From NCBI RefSeq assembly GCF_019320115.1, contig NC_089581.1:15277100-15341099 (forward strand): a DNA stretch of 64,000 nt, written 5' to 3'. The stretch is from Miscanthus floridulus. Taxonomy: Eukaryota > Streptophyta > Magnoliopsida > Poales > Poaceae. Every line of letters begins with the position of its first letter. Positions within the stretch are counted from its first letter, which is position 1. The notes under the pieces were generated by a model that was given only the letters and a program-made list of their open reading frames with translations, was not told the DNA's origin and did not search any database. Positions 55,834 to 64,000 of the stretch are shown in pieces. The translations under genes were made by a program, and so were the position numbers.

Positions 55834-56312
55834 GCCCTTGTTTAGGCCCCGTTTAGTTCCCAAAAAATTTTGCATAGTACCCGTCACATCAAATCTTGCG
55901 GCACATGCATGGAGTACTAAATGTAGACGAAAAAAAACTAATTGCACAGTTGGATGAGAAATCGCGAGACGAAACTTTTGAACCTAATTAGTCCATAATT
56001 AGACACTAATTACCAAATAAAAACGAAAAGTGCTACAGTGCCCAAAACCCAAAAATTTTTGGATCTAAACACACCCTTAGTTCCAGGAATTTGGATTTTA
56101 GGGCTACCGTAGCACGTTTGTTTTTATTTGGCAAATAGTGTTCAAACATGGACTAATTAGGCTCAAAACGTTCGTCTCGCAATTTCCCATCAAACTGTGC
56201 AATTAATTTTTCTTTTCGTCTACATTTAATCCTCCATGCACGGGCCGCAGACATTCGATGTGACAGGTACGGTAGCAACTTTTTGGAAGTTGGGGTAGAA
56301 CTAAACAAGGGC
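55834..56312. mobile_element. Tourist-like MITE carrying a second MITE
   Basis: The outer ends are GCCCTTG (55834) and CTAAACAAGGGC (56312), with TTA on both sides (55831-55833 and 56313-56315). After its first 8-11 bp it is interrupted by 55845-56076, then resumes with 'GTTCCAGGAATTTGG'. Confidence 0.75.
55845..56076. mobile_element. Inner Tourist-like MITE inserted in another MITE's TIR
   Basis: GGCCCCGTTTAG and CTAAACACACCC ends, with TTA on both sides (55842-55844 and 56077-56079). The TTA target is part of the outer element's own terminal TTGTTTAG. It is 232 bp. Confidence 0.8.
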
Positions 56313-56315
56313 TTA

Positions 56316-56810
56316 GCTGAATTAAACAGGGCCCAAATGCACATTTAAGTGAGCCCTGAGAACGAGAGAATCGATCAATCTCAATCACATTCCCCGGCAG
56401 CTCAGTTATCTGGTCTTTATGATTACAGTACGCTCCCATGCTCTGCAAGCATCTGGGTTAATTAACGGCCTTAACCTGGGAGCAAGCATTCAGGATTAAC
56501 GGCCTTAACCTGGGAAACGAATTCTTCCATTTTCACGAGGAGGAACGGTACACCACAGCTGCACAGGCCATCTTCGGCTGCAGCAACGTCGACAACACCT
56601 CGTCGTCAGCTAGTACATCTTCCCTACCAGGCTAACCCTACCCTCTAGTACGCTGCACTCCTTCGGTGACTACTGTCTGACTGTAATTTCACTACGTCAG
56701 GATCCTTCTTATTATGAACTGGATGGAAGAAAGAAGAGAGGCTACTAGTAATCAGGCAGGCTGATCTAAAGACCAGACGACACCCAAAAGGGCCCAACTC
56801 CAGAAGGGGC
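56316..56810. other. 3' flank of the DUF616 gene
   Basis: Contains a 21-bp direct repeat (ATTAACGGCCTTAACCTGGG) at about 56460 and 56495. The 3' UTR of the minus-strand gene should lie in its right part. No other gene is seen. Confidence 0.45.
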
Positions 56811-59800
56811 TCACGTTGCCTCCTTGACGAGCGGCTTCACCTTGCGCCTGTGCCCGAAGCTGTTCACCAGGTCCTTGCGCGCGCAGACGGGGAACAGGTG
56901 CACGCCGGGCGGCCTCAGGCGCCTCAGCACGTAGGGAAAGCTCAGCTGATCCCGGGACGTGAACCTGACCACCTCGTTGAACCAGGTGCACATGAAGAGG
57001 TTGGTCAGCGGGGCGTGATCCCTCACGATCACTGAAGCTTCTGCCAGAGCTGTAATAAAAGGCAAAAATAAATTGGATTGGTCATTGCTATGAACAGGTC
57101 GTCGAGGACCACCACTGGGAAAGGATATGCATATGCATGAACTGAAATCCTCAATTCTGAAGCGAAACATTATGTTGGTTTCACTTTTGCAGTGGTTCCC
57201 GTTCTACCAAGCCCACAAGTGGGGCTAGGGCGGGCGAATGGGCGATGGGGCTGGAATGCGTGTGAGGCCCTTTGCTCTGTATCACTGGTTCAGGGGCAGA
57301 AAAGGACCTTTGCTTTTATGCTAAACGCATGCAACTGGCCCAACTTTATTACTTGTGCCTTTTGCACAACTACAGCTAAGCAGTTGTACACTTGTACTAC
57401 ACGTTTGTTTCATGAACACCAAGCATGGTCGCCCACAGTATTGGATGTTATTCTATTTATTACTAAAGTGCTTTTGAGATTCAGCATCCCAAGTTCCTGT
57501 CCACAGGTGTAAACTGTTAATGCTACCATGGTTCTTACAGGGGCTACTTATATAAAGCGAAAAAATGATGAAATCAGGTTCTGAGTAATGCTTCACAAAA
57601 AAACAGACAAGAAGTAATGTCGACATGTAAACCAAAATATGCATGTTGAGACATAAAAAAAAGTTTCAGATGCAAACAACGGTATGCATGTTGAGATTAG
57701 AAATGAACCTTTCTTTCCATTGAATCTTTTCTCATCAGGGATGCCATCTTGTCGGTACTGATCCAACTGCGCTTCAACTTCTTCTGAAGTTGCTTTGTGT
57801 TTCTTAACAATTGCTTTTGCCTCGTCGTACAGGCTACTCCGAGCTCCATGTTCAGATAACGCTAAAGAAGAGTTTGAACGCCACAGAAGGGCTTCAAGGA
57901 CTCCCAATGGGTCTCTCCGGAACTGACATTTTGAATCCACCCAAATTGAGTACCGCGCCATGGGGAAAAGGCGATGGCTTATCAGCTGAAGAGGAACATT
58001 CACCAAAAACAGAGTCAGTAATTAAAAATTGATAATCTACACTGCGATAGTATGCAGCAGTATAGAAACACTGATACTAATATGTGTGCTGATATTCTCT
58101 TGTTCAGGAATACCAGAGGGCAAAGACCAAAAACAGAACATTAGTACACTGCATTATTTTTCTCTACACCAAAAGCCAATGAAAATTTCCATACCTTGGG
58201 AATTTTCCCATTCAATCGTTGATCTGAGAAAGGAAGATCGCTAACAAGAATGATCCGCCATAGGCCAATCATGAGGTCTTCACCGATCTTGTGTCCTTCC
58301 TCCTCTTGAGCTGCACGAGTGACTTCATCCCAGAAAGCTACATAGCAAACCTAGAAAAAAATCACAAGCATCTGTCAACAAACAGGAAAAAAGCTGAAGA
58401 TAATAACCTCCAACACAAGATTGACAAGAGACCTTTCTGATGGAGTTTTCGGTCATCCCTATAGGCTGGTGAAGGTCGTCACCTCCACCAAATGCACAAG
58501 TTGCAACAACTACTTCACAGGATCTCATGTATTCTTTGTCAACATCAGAAACTCTGAACCCTCCATTTTCATTATAGAAGCCACAGTGCACTGTCACACT
58601 TTTCTTCATCTGTAACATTCAGTCACAATACCATAGGAGTGGCATGTATTAAACCATTATAATTAAGATATTTTTTTCTCGAACCACGCAGGAGAGTTGT
58701 GCGTCATTTCATTAAGGTAGAAAAATATGTACACGAGTCCAGAAGGACCCAAACTCGAGTACAAGAACACTACTCACACCAACACCCCAGAAAATATGCT
58801 ACAGGCGCACCACAGGCTACTAGAAAAAAAACGACAGCGACTACAGGCCTAAAAACCAATGGCCAGCAACCTGGGCATGAGCTCCTGGAGCTTTGAAGCC
58901 CCTGCAGAACACCAGAGCCCATTGTAGACAATGCGATATCTACTTGGTGTGAGTGGTAGAAAATGCGATATCTACTTGGTGAGTAGTTGCCAAATGGGAA
59001 TAGGGAGATACTCCATCCTTTCCAAATTATAAGACGTTTTGGCATTTCTAGATTCATAGCTTTTGCTACGTATCTAGATACATGTTATGTCTAGACACAT
59101 AGTAAAAGCTATGAATCTAGAAATGCCAAAACGTCTTATAAATTTGGGACGGAGGAAGATGTACCACCTGATATCTAAAGGTTGTAAAATGGAACCAATT
59201 GCATATCAGGGTTTAATTGCAACTAAAACAGCTTGAAGTTTCTGAGTAACTAGAACATCTGAGGCGATATCCAAAAACTCACTGAAATTTAAATGCTAAA
59301 AAAGTTAACCTTGAAGCTTTCTTCTCGTTCAGTGAGTGTCTGGTATCCTGTGAACGAGTTCAACCGTGAATTCTCTGTATGTGATGGTGTATCATTGTCG
59401 ATATGAGGCAGACTTGATCTGTACACAACTTCCTTGATTGACAAATTTGTTTCAGGAATTTCTGGAAGCTCCAGATTTTGAAGCTTCTCAGGATCAAGAA
59501 ACTTCAGGCATGCTGTAAATGCAACAATGTTTTAATTATAAGCAGAGTACAATACATGTCTTAGTTGTTGTATCGTGAGATTCTACAAGTGCAAAGAAGG
59601 AAAACAAGAGAAAAGTAAAGGAAACTTTGCTATAACCATAAGAAACCAGAATGAGTAGAACAGTTTAGCTTCAGTTTTTGCTAGTCTAGGTCGAAATAGT
59701 ACAGTATTGTAAATCCCTCTCCAGACTACTTTAGCCAATCGGCATTATTCACAGCTGTTCTAGGTTTTATACATAACCCGAAGAGGAAACAAATCTGAGA

Positions 59801-60506
59801 TTGTTTGTGCCCAACCCTTCAATGTAGCAATATTACATTTACAGATCACAGGTGCATATTACGCGATAACGACTAGAAGTAACAATAAATCAGATAGTAT
59901 CAAGCACACCACCAAGAATAAAGAGAATACCTCAACATATATAAAACTAACAATGGAACTAAGCAGGTCTACATTTGTATTCTTATTCTAATAAAAAAAC
60001 ACTTTACTGTAAACAGACAACTGAACGAACTGAGCACAGCATTATAATACAGTCACACTATTTCTTCTAAAAAAAATAATAGTCACACTACGCATTCCCG
60101 AATTAAAAGTACCAAACCAATAATTATATTAAGACGCGGTCCTATCGACAGGAATTATAAGGGTTTAAGAATCGAGTGTGGGCTTACACTTCCTGGCGCC
60201 ATCAGCGGCGAGGGCGTTGCGGGAGAGGCGACTGATGTCCGCGAAGGACGGCGGAGGCAGTGTGGAGGAGCGGGAAGGCGTGAGGCGGTAGGACTCGTAG
60301 AGGAGGAGGGATACGGCGAGGGCGGCGAGGAGGAGCGGCACGCCCAGCTGCGCGGCGCGGAAGAGGATGCGGCGGCGGCGCGCCGAAGCGGAGACGGGGC
60401 CGCGGGAGCGCTTTCGGCGGACGCGGACGCGCACCTTACCGGTGGCCTCGTCGTCGTCGGAGACGGAGATGGAGATGCCTTGGATCAGCGACGACGACGA
60501 CGGCAT
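56811..60506 (-). CDS. DUF616 (MUCI70/TOD1-type) glycosyltransferase-like protein
   Basis: 456 residues from six exons: 60506-60188, 59512-59310, 58609-58433, 58350-58195, 57985-57709, 57049-56811. All junctions are GT-AG with matching phases. The first ATG is followed by an acidic and basic cytosolic tail and one membrane segment at residues about 51-70 ('GVPLLLAALAVSLLLY'). This gives a type II topology, as expected for a Golgi enzyme. The DUF616 domain covers about 175-456: 'VHCGFYNENGGF', 'SCEVVVATCAFGGGDDLHQP', 'CYVAFWDEVT', 'HRLFPMARYSIWVDSKCQF', 'DPLGVLEALLWRSNSSLALS', 'MCTWFNEVVRFTSRDQLSFP'. Arabidopsis relatives include MUCI70 (seed-coat mucilage) and TOD1. The 'SIWVDSK' stretch resembles a metal-binding DxD-like site, but that reading is inference. 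The coding exons are undamaged. Intron 2 has gained a LINE fragment and a Stowaway MITE. Confidence 0.9.
58671..58920 (-). mobile_element. 5'-truncated LINE tail in an intron of the DUF616 gene
   Basis: On the minus strand the 3' end reads '...CATTAATGAAATGACGCAC'-type sequence, then 'CTCTCCTGCGTGGTTCGAG' and a poly(A) run (T-run at 58671-58677 on plus). This is the common 3' tail of plant L1-type LINEs. No coding region remains. A 33-bp direct duplication at about 58929/58961 lies just beside it. Confidence 0.5.
59011..59161. mobile_element. Stowaway MITE in an intron of the DUF616 gene
   Basis: A near-perfect hairpin: the left 'AAGACGTTTTGGCATTTCTAG' stretch pairs with its complement on the right across a short 'ACATGTTATGT' loop. 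The ends are CTCCATCC and GGACGGAGG. TA lies on both sides (59009-59010 and 59162-59163). Confidence 0.85.
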
Positions 60507-61141
60507 GACCGGAGCCCGGAGCTGTGGGGAGTGGGCATGGAGGGGGAGGGCCGGTTGCCTTCACTGGTCTCCAAGGTGCTTTGGGTTGGGTTGGGCTGCG
60601 GCATTCCGGATGGCATGCTTTTGGGTTGAGTTGGGTTGGGCTGCGCCGTTCCGGATGGTATGCCTTGGCCCACGCAGTGTTTTTCTGTGTTGGCACTCTT
60701 ATGCCCATCATGAGCAGTTTTTTTCCCTGTGTTTTACTTGTGTGAAACCAGGAGTGCTAAAAACGAGCAGATCATGATTCACCGGCTTCCATTCTTCATC
60801 TAAAAAAATCTGCCATTTTCACGGGAGAAAGTTTATACAGGTATTGGGACACTATTTTTTCATACTAAAGAAGTAAAGAATGTTAACCTGGTGTTTTGGG
60901 CAAATCGAGTTAACATCCTTTTTTTAAGGAGCACTTTATTCTTACTAGTCTGCTGATTACAAGTTCGCCCAATGCAGAATATACTTGACCAACAGAGTTG
61001 GTGAGCAACCTCAAGAAATTTGCTTCAGGAAAAGAATACTATAGATATATCCATTAAAGAATTTGCACAGCAGTTGACAGAAAAAAAAAAGAAAGACCTC
61101 TGTGGAAGTGGCAATACAAAAACTGCAACGAGTGAACATCC
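60507..61141. other. Spacer between the DUF616 and S9 genes
   Basis: The left part is the promoter of the DUF616 gene and contains a tandem duplication of about 46 bp (60586 and 60631, starting TTGGGTTGGGCTGCG). The right part is the 3' UTR of the S9 gene. No further gene. Confidence 0.5.
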
Positions 61142-62891
61142 TCAACGCTTTGAGAACTGGGGCCGCTTGCGTGCCTTCTTGAGACCAGCCTTCTTCCTTT
61201 CAACAATACGGGTGTCCCTTGTCAGCAAACCTTCTGACTTCAGAGGAACTCTGTTAGCATTGCTGATCTTCAACAACGCACGGGCAACGCCAAGGCAAAT
61301 TGCCTGGGCCTGGCCTGAGAGACCACCCCCATGTACTTTCACAAAGACATCATAGTTGTTCTCAAACCCTAGAGTCATCAAGGGTACCTTGCAGTACTCC
61401 ATCCACATTGGATTTCCCTGCAGATACTCCTGCATGTTTCGAAAAAAATCAGCAAGCACAGTTGATCAAATAAACACCTTCAACTAGATCAGTTGTCTTG
61501 ATTGAAGTTGTGTTTTCAGTTCACATTAATTAATAGGTGTGTTGTGTTGTATACTAATACTTGTGCAAACAAGCCTGATGAGAAAGTGGCTAGAAATGAA
61601 CCTCTAGGTTGGTGCCTCGGTGGTATGCAATCCTTCAGGCATTTACGAAGTTTATAAACTGACACCATAGTTTGCATTATCTATCCAAATTGCAGATAAT
61701 ATCATGACTGCAATGCAACTGCTTTCTGAAACAGAAAAAGATCTGTGATGGGTCCTTCATGGAAAGGATCACAGATCAGATAGACAGCACTGAATTTGTA
61801 CAAATTTTGTGTCCACAGTTCAGACCACGATGGACTCGAATATTTTCTTCCTCAAGCAACTGACAAATGGAATTCAAACACTTTCAGCAAAGACCAATGC
61901 CTGCACCTCGCAGGCAAACTAGAAATAACAACCACACAGACCAGCAGGCCAATGACAGCTGCCTCAGTGCCTCCTGCTTTTGAAGTTGACAAAACCAACA
62001 AAGATAATGCAAAGAGCCACATAGCTGCTGCCAAGATAGATTTTATATCTAAACTTTGACACTAACCTTGTAAAATGATCCAAAATTTGAAGTAAAACTA
62101 CATATACGCTAACCACTTTGTCATTCTCGCGAAAATTTTGGTTTGTAAAAGTTTATTACTTCAGCTTGCCAGTTACTTCATTTTTAACTTGAAGCTTTCC
62201 ATTTGATGTTATCGCCATTTTACTTCTTCCACATTTCTTTCAGACGTCTTTACCGCCAGGCATCGAAGCTTCAGTGTCTTTGTTCTACTATAAGATGTAC
62301 GTAATAAGCACATTGGCAGATATCAGTAACAATGATTTGTGCTGCACGATTTTGACCACAACGGTTTAGTTCGTCTCCTGAAATTCTAAGGTGTTCCAAT
62401 TGCAGATTTGCAGGGATAGTACTACAGATTGCAACGCGGTCCAAACGACACAATGGAGCGACATTGGTGTAATCAGTGCGTGCATTTGTCGGATTGACAG
62501 GCACCTTAGCGTCGCGGAAGTTGATGAAGACCTTGCCGGTGCCCTCCTGGAGCACGACGCGGGCGATGGCCGTCTTGCGGCGGCCCGTGGCGGTGATCCG
62601 CTGCGCCGCGAACCCGCCCGGCAGCCGCTGCTTCACATACTTCCGCAGCGCGATTCCCGACAGCGCATCCTCCTCCGCCTCCTCCTCGATGGCCACCACC
62701 TCCTCCGCGGGCAGGTCCGCCTCGGACAGCTCCGCGGCCTCGGCCGCGGAGGCGCGGAGCGCGAGGCTGGCGGCGCGGCGGGAGGTGGAGCGCAGTCGCA
62801 GGAGCGGGGCCGGGTGGAGCTTGTAGGTGGAGGTCGATGGGAGGGAGAGGTGGGAGAGGGCGGCGGCGAGGGAGGAGACGGAGAGCGCCAT
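61142..62891 (-). CDS. RPS9: Plastid 30S ribosomal protein S9 (uS9c)
   Basis: 224 residues from two exons, 62891-62505 and 61429-61142, joined across a 1075-bp GT-AG intron in phase 0. Residues 1-45 are a Ser/Ala/Arg-rich plastid transit peptide ([19 protein letters not shown]). An acidic linker of about 30 residues follows. The S9 domain starts near residue 95: '[19 protein letters not shown]', '[17 protein letters not shown]', '[20 protein letters not shown]', then the basic tail '[19 protein letters not shown]'. The C-terminal Lys-Arg is the S9 tail that reaches the P-site tRNA in bacterial-type ribosomes. The linker and length agree with other plastid S9 proteins. The protein is nuclear-encoded and imported into chloroplasts for plastid translation. 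A MULE-type fold-back element lies 70 bp upstream of the ATG and probably shapes its promoter. Confidence 0.95.
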
Positions 62892-62961
62892 GCTTCGGCG
62901 TGCGCTGATGGGCGAGCGGGCGCTGTGGATAGGGAGCGTCGTGGCGAAGGGGATAAGCTAA

Positions 62962-63573
62962 GAGACTTTTGGTGTGTGCCATTATAAAGATCGTAATCCG
63001 TGTGTCTTCGAAAAAATTTAGCGGTTTTCATGTCCTGTATGTCACTTCCATCAGTTTAGGTTCTAACATCGTCAAATTACAGGTGTAAAAAGACGAAAAT
63101 ATCCTTAAATTCAAATATGTTATTAATTTTTTAGAGCATCTTAACGACTTTAAATGAAAAAACTAAAAACTAGAAAGTTGTAAATCTCGTCGAGATCTAT
63201 AATTTTTATATAAAAATTACTTTCATTTAATTCCGCAAAAAATATGATTTGATATGATTAATATATTTTAGAAAAATCATATTTTTTGCGGAATTAAATA
63301 AAAATAAAATTTATATGAAAATTATAGATCTCGACGAGATCTACAACTTTCTAGTTTTGAGTTTTTTCATTTGAAGTCGTTAAGATGCTAAAAAAAAATT
63401 AATAACATATTTGAACTTAAGGGCATTTTCGTCTTTTCAAACCTGTAGTTTAACGGCGTTAGAGTCTAAACTGACGGAAGTGACATGAAGACCACAAAAA
63501 AAATTAAAATAGTAACACTGAAAACTACTGAATTTTTTCAGAGACACGTAGTGTGGCACACAAGGAAAGTCCC
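62962..63573. mobile_element. MULE-type fold-back element with 9-bp TSD
   Basis: 612 bp, almost entirely one long inverted repeat. The arms pair from GAGACTTTTGGTGTGTGCCA (left) with TGGCACACAAGGAAAGTCCC (right) through AT-rich sequence to a centre near 63260, including 'AGATCTCGTCGAGATT'-like inner palindromes. A perfect 9-bp duplication ATAAGCTAA flanks it (62953-62961 and 63574-63582), the length typical of Mutator-like elements. No coding capacity. Confidence 0.9.
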
Positions 63574-63582
63574 ATAAGCTAA

Positions 63583-64000
63583 CGCTGACGCTGCGCTCTG
63601 CAGGTGGCAGCACAGGGCGGGTCTCTGCCGTCGGACCAGAAGCCAAGGGTCGAGATTAGCATGGGATCTTAACTTCTCGTTTCCAAGGACACGTGCCATT
63701 AGCTTTGTTCTAAGTTAAACATTATTACCGACCAACCATTTTAAAGCATTTTTATAGTTTCACAACATATAAATATATATTATATATTATGAAAGTATTT
63801 CTTGTAATGAATCTAAAAACATAATCTGATAACATGAACCTATATATTAAAATCAATTGTCAAAGATATAAAATATTTGGCTTAGGACCCATCTAATGCG
63901 ACATGTAATAAAAAAACAAAGGGAGTACTAGGGAAATCTATTACATTTTGGGTTTTATTTAATCCAAATTCATGGTAGATCATTGGTATCTTTTAGATGC
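63583..64000. other. Intergenic, no gene seen
   Basis: AT-rich. 'AAACAAAGGGAGTACTAG' near 63915 may be a decayed Stowaway terminus. Nothing else is supported. Confidence 0.4.

Overview
This window is nuclear DNA from a grass, most likely an andropogonoid (sorghum, sugarcane or Miscanthus type). The signs are GC-rich host exons with short GT-AG introns, a plastid ribosomal protein gene encoded in the nucleus, grass Tourist, Stowaway, hAT and MULE miniature elements, and nested LTR retrotransposons. There are no bacterial features. The clade is inferred from the repeat style, not from a database search.

Layout. Four host genes look real. They are a single-exon DUF4228/PADRE gene (2658-3218, +), an 11-coding-exon MIP1-zipper/DUF547 gene (9005-12566, -), a 6-exon DUF616 (MUCI70/TOD1-type) glycosyltransferase-like gene (56811-60506, -) and a 2-exon plastid ribosomal protein S9 gene (61142-62891, -). 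A fifth, Myb/SANT-like gene (18856-20039, +) has an in-frame stop and a 975-bp TRIM retrotransposon just upstream of its start codon. The sequence between genes is packed with small DNA transposons. Many can be delimited exactly by terminal inverted repeats and target-site duplications (TSDs): a Harbinger-like element with a solo LTR inside it (4198-7291), a hAT relic with an 8-bp TSD (14202-15595), several Tourist-like MITEs with 3-bp TSDs, and a MULE-type fold-back element with a 9-bp TSD in the S9 promoter (62962-63573).

The centre (about 23.95-52.88 kb) is one four-level nest of LTR retrotransposons. Level 1 is an old copia element (minus). Level 2 is a gag-like, pol-less LTR element (minus, 28204-51666, TSD GCTGC). 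Level 3 is a Tat-lineage Ty3/gypsy element (30421-49097, TSD CTCCC) with a sense gag-pol and an antisense multi-exon gene. Level 4 is a solo LTR inside the RNase H region of that gypsy element (38232-40640, TSD ACTGC). None of these polyproteins is intact.

The most unusual object is the level-3 gypsy element. Its two terminal LTRs are inverted relative to each other, so both outer ends are U5 ends, yet it sits between a perfect 5-bp TSD. The matching empty site survives in the other LTR of its host element. A second oddity is that its gag-pol frame runs about 6 kb (excluding the nested LTR) with 19 in-frame stops, 12 of them TAG, and no frameshift. This looks like methyl-cytosine deamination rather than ordinary mixed decay.
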